From Dyella sp. SG609 (lineage in GTDB: Bacteria > Pseudomonadota > Gammaproteobacteria > Xanthomonadales > Rhodanobacteraceae): a stretch of DNA of 64,000 bases. The notes below the pieces were generated by a model. The model searched no databases. It saw only the letters and a program-made list of their open reading frames with translations, and was not told where the DNA came from. Every line of letters starts with the position of its first letter. The stretch's first letter is position 1. Positions 8,415 through 17,768 of the stretch are shown here, in pieces. The translations under genes were made by a program, and so were the position numbers. Where the stretch lies: the NCBI RefSeq assembly GCF_012275375.1, contig NZ_JAAZQJ010000002.1:248001-312000 (forward strand), read 5' to 3'.

Positions 8415-9499
8415 GCCGCCTCCCAGCGCCGCGCGGGCAGCCAGACGGTGACCACGCTGCCGCCTTCCGGCAAAGGCTCGAGGCGAACACCGGCCTCGTC
8501 GCCATAGAGGTGCCGCAGACGGGCCTCCACATTGCCCAGCCCGATACCGTGGCCCGCGCGTGCGACGCCACCGCCGCCATCGCGCACTTTCACGGTGAGA
8601 CGGTTGGCATCGCGTCCGGCTTCCACGCGCACCAGGCGACGGTCGCCCTGCCCGCCATGCTCGATGGCGTTTTCCACCAGCGGCTGCAGCAGCAGGAAGG
8701 GAATGCGCAGATCGTCCAGTGCGGCGTCGCCCTGCACGTCCGCGTCCAGGCCGGCGCCGAAACGCGCCCGCTGGATGTCCATATACAGCGCCAGCAGTTT
8801 CCACTCGTCGGCCAGGCGATGCTCTTGCGCACCGGCCGACAGCGTCGCGCGCAGCAGCGAGCCGATGCGCGAAAGCATCTCGTCGGCGACGGCCGGCCGG
8901 TCGTACATCAGCTCGGACACCGCATTGAGCGTGTTGAACAGAAAATGCGGATTGAGCTGCAACCGCAGCGCCTCCAGCCGCGCCTCCGACAGCGCCGACT
9001 CCAGCTGCGCCGCGCGCAGCTCGCGCGCCCGGCCTTCGCGGTAGCGGTCGAACAGCCACAGGCCGAGCGCGATCAGCACGTAGAAGAACAGCTGGGTCGG
9101 CACTTCCATCACGTAGCGCCATACGGTGGGCGCATAGTCGTCCGCCGGGGCCCCCACCAGGCCGAACACCAGCAGGCGCAGCCCCATCATCAGGCTGGTC
9201 TGCGCCACCGACAGGCCGGCGAACACGGCGAGGTGCCACGGCAGGCGCCAGCGGCGCCGGCGCAGCCAGCGCAAGGCGTAGAAAACCGGCGGCAGGAAGG
9301 CGCCGAAGCTGAGCGAGCCGGTCAGCTCCTCGATCAGCAGCGGCGGAAACGGCGCGACGTGGCCATAGGCCACGCCGACCAGGTAGCGGTTGAGCGCACG
9401 CATCGCGCCGATCGCCACCAGCAGCAGCACCCAAAGCACCAGCGCGTACCGCCGCCATACCGGCGGCGGCGCGGCCGCGCTGCCCTGCTCCGCTGCCAT
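8411..9499 (-). CDS. LytS/YehU-type sensor histidine kinase
   Basis: 362 residues. Four hydrophobic segments occupy about residues 18-150 (ALVLWVLLLVAIGAM; GAFLPPVFYALRWL; LAVFAGLSVAQTSL...LLVFGLVG; LFFYVLIALGLWLF). The His_kinase domain follows, with the phospho-accepting H185 in LQLNPHFLFNTLN, and a HATPase domain with LLLQPLVENAIEHG (N box) and GIGLGNVEARL (G box). There is no periplasmic sensory domain of size, so it probably senses through the membrane. It overlaps the response regulator by 4 nt and starts 2 nt after the CocE-type hydrolase stop, so all three are likely one operon. Confidence 0.92.
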   Translation of the reverse strand: MAAEQGSAAAPPPVWRRYALVLWVLLLVAIGAMRALNRYLVGVAYGHVAPFPPLLIEELTGSLSFGAFLPPVFYALRWLRRRRWRLPWHLAVFAGLSVAQTSLMMGLRLLVFGLVGAPADDYAPTVWRYVMEVPTQLFFYVLIALGLWLFDRYREGRARELRAAQLESALSEARLEALRLQLNPHFLFNTLNAVSELMYDRPAVADEMLSRIGSLLRATLSAGAQEHRLADEWKLLALYMDIQRARFGAGLDADVQGDAALDDLRIPFLLLQPLVENAIEHGGQGDRRLVRVEAGRDANRLTVKVRDGGGGVARAGHGIGLGNVEARLRHLYGDEAGVRLEPLPEGGSVVTVWLPARRWEAA

Positions 9500-9501
9500 G
9501 C

Positions 9502-11478
9502 TCAGTGCGCGCCGGCCTGCTCGGGCACTACGGTCAGCACGATCTTCGACGGATAGGCGCTGCTGTGGTGCACGGCATTGTTGGCGATCACGCCGGCCGC
9601 CTCATCGAAGTTGTTGCCGCCGGTATTGAGGTTGCGGTCGAAGCGCGGGAAGTTGCTGCTGGACACCGCGATGCGCAGCTTGTGCCCGGGCTTGAAGTAG
9701 TAGCTGGTGTCGATCGGCTGGAACGTCACCGGATACACCTCGCCGGCCTTCATCCACGCCAGCGGCTTGTCGTAGCCGTTGCGGTAGCGCATGCGCTGGA
9801 TGTTCTCGGTGATGTTGAAGGCCTGCCCGTCCGGATAGACGTCGATCACCTTGAAGGTGAAGTCGGTGTCCTTGGCGCTGGAGGAGACATTCAGCGTGAC
9901 CGTGATCGGCCCGCTCACCTCGGTGCCCTGCGCGAACGCCTCGCTGTCGTAGACCAGCACGTCGTTGCGGGCTTCTTCCTTGCGCTGGTCGAAGGAGCCG
10001 AACTTCACCGCGTTGCCCTGGCAGCAGCCGCCGCCGCCATAGGTCATCACCGGATTGGCCGGGTCGTAGACGAACCGGTCCGGATGATCGTCGGCTTCCG
10101 GCTGGGCGACGAGCTTGCCGTCGCCGTACATGGTGTTGGCCTTGCCGCCGCTGGCGAAGTAGAACTCCCTGGTGGTGGCGCCCGCCGGCGGCCACGTCGC
10201 CGACTTCTTCCACTCGTTCTTGCCCATCAGGTAGTACATGACCTTGGGCTGCTTCTTCACCACCTCGCTGTCCTCGCCCTTGAGGAAGCGGTCGAACCAG
10301 CCGAACACCAGGGCGTTGTAGTCGTAGCGCGCATCGCCCATGTCCAGGTCGCCGACCATGGTGTGCTCGCTGGCGCGGGTGTAGGCGCAATGCAGCACCG
10401 GCGCGATCACGGCGTACTGCTCGTCCGCCACTTCCTTCGGCGCCGTGCGGCGCACTTCGTTATACGCGGCGAGGTTCGGCGACACCGACACGTCGAACCA
10501 GCTCATGAACCACAGGCCCGGCTTGGCGATCTTCATGTTGTCGTGCCACAGGCCGCCCTTGTACCAGGCCGGGTCGTTCGGCGCGCGCGCGATCATGTTG
10601 CCGCCGGTGGCCACCGGCATGCGCGTGTCGAAGATGCCCGGCGGGCCGTCCAGCGCCTTGATCATGTCCTTCACCGGCAGGTGCCAGAACGCCTTGTCCC
10701 AATCCACCGGCGGCATCTGCGTGGCCAGGTCGAAATAGCGCGAGGCGTTGACCAGCTCGGCCTGGGTGGTATTGGCCGGGAAGTTCGGCCGCACCTGGTT
10801 CTGGATGCCGTAGTCGTAGATCCAGGCAATGAACAGCATCTGCACCGCGCCGCCGCGGTACCAGTTGCCCTGCTCATAGTAAGGACCGACCCGGCCGACG
10901 CCGGCACCGAAACCCTGCACATTGAAGGTGGCCAGCGACGGTTCGTTCTGCGCCACCACCGCCATCTGCCACTCGGCGGTGGACGAACAGCCGGTGGTGC
11001 CGACCTTGCCGCTGGACCAGGGCTGCGAGGAAATCCAGCGCACCGCGTCGACGCCGTCGGTGACCGGCGCACCGAGGATGTCGTAATTGCCCTCGGAGAA
11101 GAAATGGCCGCGCTCGTTCATTTCGACATAGGCGTAGCCGTGCTTCACCGCATCGAGCGCGCGCGTCATGTCGCGCGGGGCGCCGAGTTTCACATCCCAG
11201 TAATTGAAGTTGTACGGCGTGCGCGAAAAGATCGTCGGCACCTTGCCCGCGCCCTTGGGCCGATAGATGTCCGCAGCCATGCGCTTGCCGTCGCGCATCT
11301 TCACCATCACCTTGCGGTCGACCACCGCCACTTCCTGCAGCGACTGCTCGGTGGCGTTGCGCTTGGCGATCTGTTCGGCCTGGGGATCCTTGGCCTGGGC
11401 GGCGGCCGCGAACGGCAGCGCGAGACAGAAGGTGGCGGCCATGCCGCCGAACATCGTGGGCAGGTGCTTGCGTAGCAT
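9502..11478 (-). CDS. CocE/NonD family exported hydrolase
   Basis: 658 residues from ATG 11478, which has GGGGAA upstream; an in-frame ATG at 11547 exists but gives a non-signal N-terminal extension. The signal peptide is [10 protein letters not shown]...[13 protein letters not shown]. The alpha/beta-hydrolase domain carries [20 protein letters not shown], an IFSRTPYN strand, and the nucleophile elbow [11 protein letters not shown] (S165), the family's usual GxSxxG variant. The C-terminal jelly-roll domain has [20 protein letters not shown] and [16 protein letters not shown], typical of X-Pro dipeptidyl-peptidase/CocE members, which cleave acyl esters or beta-lactam acyl amides. Probably periplasmic or secreted. 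It is the first gene of a likely operon with the kinase and response regulator. Confidence 0.9.
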   Translation of the reverse strand: MLRKHLPTMFGGMAATFCLALPFAAAAQAKDPQAEQIAKRNATEQSLQEVAVVDRKVMVKMRDGKRMAADIYRPKGAGKVPTIFSRTPYNFNYWDVKLGAPRDMTRALDAVKHGYAYVEMNERGHFFSEGNYDILGAPVTDGVDAVRWISSQPWSSGKVGTTGCSSTAEWQMAVVAQNEPSLATFNVQGFGAGVGRVGPYYEQGNWYRGGAVQMLFIAWIYDYGIQNQVRPNFPANTTQAELVNASRYFDLATQMPPVDWDKAFWHLPVKDMIKALDGPPGIFDTRMPVATGGNMIARAPNDPAWYKGGLWHDNMKIAKPGLWFMSWFDVSVSPNLAAYNEVRRTAPKEVADEQYAVIAPVLHCAYTRASEHTMVGDLDMGDARYDYNALVFGWFDRFLKGEDSEVVKKQPKVMYYLMGKNEWKKSATWPPAGATTREFYFASGGKANTMYGDGKLVAQPEADDHPDRFVYDPANPVMTYGGGGCCQGNAVKFGSFDQRKEEARNDVLVYDSEAFAQGTEVSGPITVTLNVSSSAKDTDFTFKVIDVYPDGQAFNITENIQRMRYRNGYDKPLAWMKAGEVYPVTFQPIDTSYYFKPGHKLRIAVSSSNFPRFDRNLNTGGNNFDEAAGVIANNAVHHSSAYPSKIVLTVVPEQAGAH

Positions 11479-11725
11479 ACGAGTTTTCCCCAGGGACCAA
11501 GCCGCGACTATACGCGAGCTTGCGCGGCGGGAATGGTGCGCCTGCACATCGCGGCGCCCACGGCGGATGCGCCGCTATCTCTTTCTGTCCTAAATGTCGG
11601 TCTTTGGCGGCAAGGAGCCAGGCCGCCTCGCCTACCATCGCGCCCAGAAATTCCCAACTGAAAGTTGCGCGCGCCCCGTTCAAGCGCAGGGCGTCACCCA
11701 TTGACGTTCAAGGCGAGAGGGAGAT

Positions 11726-13384
11726 ATGGGAAGGACTTCGATTCATCCAGGAAAGCTTGCGCCGATTCACCGAGTGCCATCCATGCATCGAATGCGCCGT
11801 CCGTGCCGCATCGTGGTGCAGATAGCCCTCGGCATAGCCCTGCCGGCGATTTCCCATGCACAGGCATCGGAAGACGAATTCTTCTATGTCATCGACACGC
11901 GCCAGTACGACACGCTGGACGAGGCCTGCCATGCCGGCTACGACGCGATGAGCGAATCGCTCAGAAAACACTACCAGGCAATACCCGACCTTGAAGTGAT
12001 CGTTCGCCCCTACAAAGCCCCGGAACGCTGGAGCGGATCGGGCGATACCCCAACCTATTACGACTGCCGCACGTACTACGACGTCGTCCATGCCGACTTT
12101 ACCGACAATGATTACGAGAGCACTTTCATCCAGCAGAAACGCAGGCGCTGCCCCGCCGGCCAGCAACTCGACTTCATGTCCGACACCTGCAAGCGGCCAG
12201 CGGATCACCAGCTGCGCAAGGAACTGGGCGATCCTGGCCTGCCGCTGCTGGGCGGGCCTTCGCTCTGCGTAGGCAACCCGATCAGCGCGTCCACCGGCAA
12301 CAAGTACCAGGAGGAGGAAGACTACCGCGATGCCGATGGCGAACTGCAGCTGGTCCGCCACTACAACGGGCTGAGCGGGCTGTGGCAGGTGAACTATGGC
12401 AAGGCGCTCTACATCGACCCCTATGGCCGCGGCTTGACGCTCTTCCACGGCGATGGACGCCAATCGCAATTCGCGCTGAACCATGGGTCCGCCACGGCCG
12501 AGACAACGGAACAAGGCAGCCTGGAAAAGATGGACGACCATTGGATATACACCGCGCCGAACCTTGAGCAATACAGCTTCGATGCGCAAGGCGCCTTGAC
12601 GGCCTGGCGATTGGCGGACGGCCGGGTGCAGACACTCGCTTACCGCCCCATGGGCCCCGGCGCACTGACGATCGTCGTCACCGACTCTTCCGGTCACAGC
12701 CTGCAACTGCTGGTGGTCAATGGCCTGCTTGCCCGCGCGAAGACAGGCAAGCTCACCGTGACGTACGGATACGACAGAGCCGCCCGCTTGACAAAGGTGA
12801 CACGTACGTGGCCCGGCCATGCGCGTTCGCGAAGCTATCTGTACGAAGACACGGCGCATCCCGGAGCCCTCACCGGCATCGTCGACGAACGGGGCGTGCG
12901 CTATGCCACGTGGCGGTACGACGCGTCCGGCCGCGCCATTTCAAGCGAGCACGCCGGCGGCGCGGACAAAACCACGCTGAGCTTCAACGATGACGGCTCG
13001 ACCACCGTCACCAACGCCCTCGGCAACGCGGTTACCTATCGCTACCGGGTCATTCAGGGCGTCAAGCGCGTCACGGCCATCGAGGGCGAGCCTGCGCCGG
13101 GCTGCCCCGCCAGCAATACCACCTACACCTATACCGGGCTCGGACAGGTAGCCACCAGGACGGATGCCCTGGGCACCGTCACGGCCTACGACTACGACGC
13201 GAAGGGCCGCGAGATCCGCCGGGTGGAAGCCAAGGGCACTGCGCTGGAGCGCACGACCGCCACGACCTGGGATGCCACCCGCTCCCTCCCATTGACGGTG
13301 ACCACCGCCGACCGGGTCATCACCTACACCTATGACGACCAAGGCCGGGCGCTGAGCACCAGCGTGCGCGCCACCGAGGAGTGA
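11726..13384 (+). CDS. Rhs/YD-repeat protein, N-terminal half (exported)
   Basis: 552 residues. A signal peptide lies at residues 20-46 (MHRMRRPCRIVVQIALGIAL). ATG 11726 is chosen for AGAGGGAG immediately upstream; ATG 11783 is the alternative. Residues 47-190 are a Cys/Tyr-rich region of unknown fold, then a DUF6531-type Rhs entry motif (CVGNPISASTGNKYQEEEDY) starts the YD repeats (YDRAARLTKVTRTW, YDASGRAISSEHAGG, YDYDAKGREIRRVE). It stops abruptly in a YD repeat (YTYDDQGRALSTSVRATEE). The next gene overlaps and continues the repeats, so the two probably form one Rhs cage. Acts outside the inner membrane. Confidence 0.85.
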   Translation: MGRTSIHPGKLAPIHRVPSMHRMRRPCRIVVQIALGIALPAISHAQASEDEFFYVIDTRQYDTLDEACHAGYDAMSESLRKHYQAIPDLEVIVRPYKAPERWSGSGDTPTYYDCRTYYDVVHADFTDNDYESTFIQQKRRRCPAGQQLDFMSDTCKRPADHQLRKELGDPGLPLLGGPSLCVGNPISASTGNKYQEEEDYRDADGELQLVRHYNGLSGLWQVNYGKALYIDPYGRGLTLFHGDGRQSQFALNHGSATAETTEQGSLEKMDDHWIYTAPNLEQYSFDAQGALTAWRLADGRVQTLAYRPMGPGALTIVVTDSSGHSLQLLVVNGLLARAKTGKLTVTYGYDRAARLTKVTRTWPGHARSRSYLYEDTAHPGALTGIVDERGVRYATWRYDASGRAISSEHAGGADKTTLSFNDDGSTTVTNALGNAVTYRYRVIQGVKRVTAIEGEPAPGCPASNTTYTYTGLGQVATRTDALGTVTAYDYDAKGREIRRVEAKGTALERTTATTWDATRSLPLTVTTADRVITYTYDDQGRALSTSVRATEE

Positions 13385-13389
13385 CCACC

Positions 13390-16311
13390 GTGAACAAGCG
13401 ATTCCGCTGGGTCATTGCCGGCCTCGGCCTGCTTATGGCCGTAGCACAGGCCGCGGCACCCGAGCGCACCACGAGCAGGATCTACGACGCTCAGGGGCGG
13501 CTCACCGGAGTGGATGGCCCGCGCACCGATGTCGACGACGTCACCCGATTCACCTATGACACGCAAGGCCGCCTCGCCAGGGTGACCGACCCGCTCGGCC
13601 ATGCGACGAGTTACGGCGCGTATGACATGTACGGCCATCCGGGACGGATGACCGATCCGAACGGCGTGGTGTCGGTCATGACGTACACGCCCGAAGGCTG
13701 GCCCCTCACTGTCACGCTCGACAGCACCGGCACCCCGGCGACGACAACGCTGACCTACGATGCGATCGGCAACGTTACGCAGTCCAAGGATGCCGATGGC
13801 GTCAACATCCATTACGCCTATGACGATGCGGGTCGCCTCACCGACATCACGGATGCGATGGGGAACCGCATTCACTACACGCTGGACGCTGCCGGGAATC
13901 GCCTGAAGGAAGAAATCTTCGACAGCGCCCATACGCTGAAGCGGACCGTCTCGCGCACGTACAACGCCCTCAGCCAGCTGATGGCCGTAACCGATGCTTT
14001 CCATCGGACCATCCTCAGCTACGACCGCACGGACGGCTACGACGCGGCAGGCCATCCGATCCATCGCTCCGACACGGTAGGCGTGCAGCAGAAGCGGACG
14101 TACGATGCCCTGCACCGGCTGGTCAGCACCATCGACGACTACAACGGCACCAACGCGGCGACGAAGAACACGCAAAGCGTCTACTCCTACGATGCCGGCG
14201 GCCATCTGGAGGGTGTGGGCGATCCCGATGGACTGAATACGCTTTACGACTACGACGGATTCGATGACCTCAAGTCGGTGCAGAGTCCGGATACCGGCAG
14301 GACCAGCTATGTCCACGACGCCGCGGGCAATGTCATACGGCGTACCGATGCAAAAGGAGTCACGAGCACCAGCACGTATGACGCGCTGAATCGGCGGACG
14401 GCACTGAGCTACGGCGACAGCTCGCTCGATGTCGCGTATCTCTACGACGAGCCCGACACCGTCACCGGCTGCGCCGCCTCCTATCCCGTGGGCAGGCTTA
14501 CCCGGATCGTGGAGCGTGCGGTCACCACGACGTATTGCTACGACGCGCGCGGAAACGTAGTGAGGAAGGCCCAGACGCAAGGTGCACACACCGACACGGT
14601 AAGCCACACGTACTCTCTCGCCGGCCGCCTGACCGGCACCGTGACACCCGGCGGGACCTCGATTGAATACGACCGGGATGCCACGGGCCGCATCAGCGGC
14701 GTAAGGGTGCGTCCGCCCGGTGTCGGCGTCGCAAACGCCGCCACTCGCATCACTTACCTGCCCTTCGGCCCCATCACCGGCTACACGCTGGGCAACGGGC
14801 AGGCAGTGACGCGCAGCTACGACGCAAACTACGCCTTGACGGACGTGGTGAGCCCCGCGCTGAACCTGCATTTCGCGCGCGACGCCATGGGCAACATCAC
14901 CGCCCTCGGCAACCGCGAGGGTGCCGATCCGGCGACCGAGACCTATCGCTACGACGCGCTGTATCGACTGGCCAGCGTCCACGGTCCTTCCGGAACCGCC
15001 ATCGAGGCGTACACGTACAGCAGGACCGGCGACCGCCTCGGCAAGACCGGCTCTGGCTTGGCCACGGGCGCTTACGGCTACAAGGCCGGCACGCATTGGC
15101 TCACCAGCATGGGCAGCAGCGCGTTGAGTTATGACGCCAACGGCAACGTCACCGGCTACGCCGCCGGCGGAGAAATCTTCGGTTTTGGATACAACGGGCG
15201 GAACCGGCTGATCGCCGTGCAGCGCAACGGACAGACCGTTGCCAGCTACGCCTACAACGCCGCCGGCCAGCGCATTGCCAAGATCGCGTCGATACCTCAG
15301 GCAAGCAGCCAACGCTTTGCCTACGACGAAAGCAGCCGGCTCCTGGGCGAGTACAGCTCCGCGAACAGGGACTACATCTGGCTGGGGGACATACCGGTTG
15401 CCGTGGTGGACTCGGTAGGTACGGCGAGCACGGTGAGTTACGTTCATGCCGACGGGCTCAATACACCGCGTGCGGTCACCGACACCTCAGGCTCGGTCCT
15501 TTGGCGCTGGGACCTGCAGGGCAATCCGTTCGGAGAGAAAGCAGCAACCTCCTCCCATGGATACGTCTTCAACCTGCGCTTTCCAGGGCAGTATGCCGAT
15601 ACGGAATCCGGCCTTCTCCACAATGGCTTCCGGGACTATTGCGCGGCCTGCGGGCGATACATCCAGAGCGATCCGATAGGACTCGATGGTGGGCTGAGTA
15701 CGTATGGATATGTGAGCGGGAATCCGCTGATCGCGATCGATCCGCTTGGTACCGAACAGAGAAGCCCGGATGTACTTCTGGCGCTTGTCCCGGGACAAGG
15801 TGCCTGGGATGCCGCGATCAATGCCTGGGAGGCGGGTCGCTATGGCCCGGCGGCCGCATATGCCGGCGCGATGGTGAGTGAGCAGTTACTGTATGTTGCT
15901 TCGTTCGGGCAGTCGCAGGCGTGGCGTACTGGTGCTCTGTGCGCCGGGAAAGTAGTAGCCAGAGCCGCTGCCACAGAAACTTATGTAGGAATTGGAGCCA
16001 ACGGCAGGATTGGAGAGGAGGCCTTAAAGTCTCTTGGAGGCCAGTCTCAGGTTTACTTCATGACAAGTCGTGGCGCACGCTATATAGATCAATTTGCAAA
16101 TGGCGTAGCGTATGAAGCGAAAGTTGGACACCTAAGCATGTCACCTAGGGTTAAAAATCAGATTGCCAAAGATCAAGAGCTTCTAATGAAAGAGATCATC
16201 TTGTCCGCGGAGTGGCATTTCTTCATGAGTCCAACTACCGGCAAGGTCGGTGCGGCACGATCAGTAATAGACATGCTGAACGAGGCAGGCATTGGCGTTG
16301 TCATGCATTGA
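13390..16311 (+). CDS. Rhs/YD-repeat protein, C-terminal half with PD-(D/E)xK nuclease toxin domain
   Basis: 973 residues from GTG 13390, which has GAGGAG with an 8-nt spacer; GTG 13381 is in frame but lacks it. It has its own signal peptide (MNKRFRWVIAGLGLLMAVAQ). About 30 YD repeats follow, then the Rhs core end RYIQSDPIGLDGG...IAIDPLG near residues 760-785, whose two DPxG motifs fit the aspartyl autocleavage site (the final Leu is Thr). The last ~190 residues are a variable toxin tip: GARYID...NGVAYEAKVG...IAKDQELL...AEWHFFMS supplies the D...ExK pattern of restriction-endonuclease-like nucleases. G+C falls clearly over the tip, as expected for a swapped module. Overlap with the upstream gene implies coupled translation. 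Confidence 0.87.
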   Translation: MNKRFRWVIAGLGLLMAVAQAAAPERTTSRIYDAQGRLTGVDGPRTDVDDVTRFTYDTQGRLARVTDPLGHATSYGAYDMYGHPGRMTDPNGVVSVMTYTPEGWPLTVTLDSTGTPATTTLTYDAIGNVTQSKDADGVNIHYAYDDAGRLTDITDAMGNRIHYTLDAAGNRLKEEIFDSAHTLKRTVSRTYNALSQLMAVTDAFHRTILSYDRTDGYDAAGHPIHRSDTVGVQQKRTYDALHRLVSTIDDYNGTNAATKNTQSVYSYDAGGHLEGVGDPDGLNTLYDYDGFDDLKSVQSPDTGRTSYVHDAAGNVIRRTDAKGVTSTSTYDALNRRTALSYGDSSLDVAYLYDEPDTVTGCAASYPVGRLTRIVERAVTTTYCYDARGNVVRKAQTQGAHTDTVSHTYSLAGRLTGTVTPGGTSIEYDRDATGRISGVRVRPPGVGVANAATRITYLPFGPITGYTLGNGQAVTRSYDANYALTDVVSPALNLHFARDAMGNITALGNREGADPATETYRYDALYRLASVHGPSGTAIEAYTYSRTGDRLGKTGSGLATGAYGYKAGTHWLTSMGSSALSYDANGNVTGYAAGGEIFGFGYNGRNRLIAVQRNGQTVASYAYNAAGQRIAKIASIPQASSQRFAYDESSRLLGEYSSANRDYIWLGDIPVAVVDSVGTASTVSYVHADGLNTPRAVTDTSGSVLWRWDLQGNPFGEKAATSSHGYVFNLRFPGQYADTESGLLHNGFRDYCAACGRYIQSDPIGLDGGLSTYGYVSGNPLIAIDPLGTEQRSPDVLLALVPGQGAWDAAINAWEAGRYGPAAAYAGAMVSEQLLYVASFGQSQAWRTGALCAGKVVARAAATETYVGIGANGRIGEEALKSLGGQSQVYFMTSRGARYIDQFANGVAYEAKVGHLSMSPRVKNQIAKDQELLMKEIILSAEWHFFMSPTTGKVGAARSVIDMLNEAGIGVVMH

Positions 16312-16318
16312 GAAAAAA

Positions 16319-16888
16319 ATGAGCTATCACATCATCCAGCCACCATTTACTCTTCGCTTTACTGAAATGACCCGAGGAGAACTGAAGGAATACTTCGCCT
16401 GGTTTCAATCGGTCCTTCAGACCCGAATTGATGAGCTGGCAACTTATGTCCAGGAAGATCCTGCATCCAAGGACTGGAAGCCGGCTTACAGCCCAACTTC
16501 TTTGGAGGCGCTTGGCGATTGGCTTGCTAGACATGTCTCGACCCGAAAACGTACGCAAGAAGAGAAAGATGAGATCGAAGCGCGACTGAGCCATTTCATA
16601 GCCATCCCCAACCATGATCTGACGAACGAGAGTTACTCGCTTGGATTCGATGTCGGAATCTACTTCGGCCTCACGTTGCTCAAGAATCATCCTACGCTTC
16701 AGTGGGACCAGAACCTAAAAAACAAGAAGTTCGCCGACTACGGTCAACCTATTATTGTCGGCTTTGGCGCCGTCCCACTTAATCCGGTGCGAATTGGCCT
16801 AAATTTCGCTTATGGCTTTTCCAGCAAGAAAATTTCAAGCAGGCGGATTCACGAAGTCTACGAGGCTTGGTCAACTCAGATGCAGTGA
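16319..16888 (+). CDS. Putative immunity protein to the Rhs nuclease tip
   Basis: 189 residues starting 7 nt after the toxin stop. ATG 16319 gives MSYHIIQPPFTLRFTEMTRG. No recognised domain; mixed alpha/beta, soluble, with YFAWFQSVLQTRIDEL, a basic middle helix (STRKRTQEEKDEIEARL) and GFDVGIYFGLTLLKN. Base composition is markedly more AT-rich than the flanking genes and matches the toxin tip, so both probably arrived together. Function is inferred from position: genes directly behind Rhs tips usually encode the cognate inhibitor. It is convergent with the Ser/Pro-rich gene at 16914. Confidence 0.7.
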   Translation: MSYHIIQPPFTLRFTEMTRGELKEYFAWFQSVLQTRIDELATYVQEDPASKDWKPAYSPTSLEALGDWLARHVSTRKRTQEEKDEIEARLSHFIAIPNHDLTNESYSLGFDVGIYFGLTLLKNHPTLQWDQNLKNKKFADYGQPIIVGFGAVPLNPVRIGLNFAYGFSSKKISSRRIHEVYEAWSTQMQ

Positions 16889-16913
16889 TTGACGAAGCCC
16901 ATATCAGGCACCC

Positions 16914-17759
16914 TCAGAACGCCCCCTGGCCACCACCCTTACCCGTCGAACTGGCCGTCGAAACGTGCCGCGACAAAGCACCGGTGCTGGAAGAAGTTGT
17001 GCTCTGCCTCGCACCCGTGCTGTTAGCCGATAACGATGGCGGCGGCTGATGCGGTGCCGGTGCCGTAGGGAAATGGGGTCCGGAAGCCATGCTCGAAAGA
17101 CTGAGCGTGCCGGGCGGTCTGGAGCTCGAGCTCTGCGCCGGCACCGATGGCGTGGGCCGGATACCTGGAGGAGGCGGGACCGCCAAAGGTGGAGGCATCG
17201 ACGAGGCGGCGCTTGAAGACGCCGCGCGCAGCGTCGATGAAGAAGTTCCCGGACTGGAACTGCTGCCCATGCTCGACGCGGCTGCCGCCGGGGCTGCATT
17301 GAGCGCAATGGGCTTGGACATTTTCACTTCGTACCGCCCTGTTCTACGCGGGACGCCTCCGCTCTTGTCCTTGATTTCCCTGCGATAGAGAAATTGCGCC
17401 GAATCGGCCACAAATCGTCCTGACGAGTCTCGATGCCCATCGGCGAAATCCCTGATCGCCCGCTTGCTTATCTTGTAATTGTGATCGCCGCTGACCAGGT
17501 CGAACACCAGGCGTTGTTCGGTATGGACGGGCATGCGCTGCCTGCGCCGCTCGAACTCCTGCTTGATGCCTGGCTCACCGTTCTCTGGCTGATAGAACTC
17601 GCGCATGAATTTGCCAGGCTTGTACAGCGGGACCTTGAGATCGAACGCGATGGTCTTGTAGCTGCCGTCGCCCTGCCGGGAACGGGCTACCCAATCCGGA
17701 TAGGTCTGCCCAACCCCGGAGGCAAGTTCCTTTCCCTTGTCGACGCGCTGCTGCTCCAC
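16914..17759 (-). CDS. C-terminal part of an amber-interrupted Ser/Pro-rich protein
   Basis: 281 codons from GTG 17759. It is in the same frame as the upstream 389-codon ORF and separated from it only by TAG (17771-17769) and three sense codons (Tyr-Gln-Gly). GTG 17759 has no usable Shine-Dalgarno spacing, so independent initiation looks poor and the two parts most simply form one interrupted gene of 675 codons. Residues 1-150 look folded (GVGQTYPDWVARSRQGDG, YKTIAFDLKVPLYKPGKFMR, VFDLVSGDHNYKISKRAIRD); the rest is Ser/Pro/Ala-rich and disordered. No family recognised. It is the last element of the cassette behind the T6SS genes. Confidence 0.55.
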   Translation of the reverse strand: MEQQRVDKGKELASGVGQTYPDWVARSRQGDGSYKTIAFDLKVPLYKPGKFMREFYQPENGEPGIKQEFERRRQRMPVHTEQRLVFDLVSGDHNYKISKRAIRDFADGHRDSSGRFVADSAQFLYRREIKDKSGGVPRRTGRYEVKMSKPIALNAAPAAAASSMGSSSSPGTSSSTLRAASSSAASSMPPPLAVPPPPGIRPTPSVPAQSSSSRPPGTLSLSSMASGPHFPTAPAPHQPPPSLSANSTGARQSTTSSSTGALSRHVSTASSTGKGGGQGAF

Positions 17760-17768
17760 TCCCTGGTA

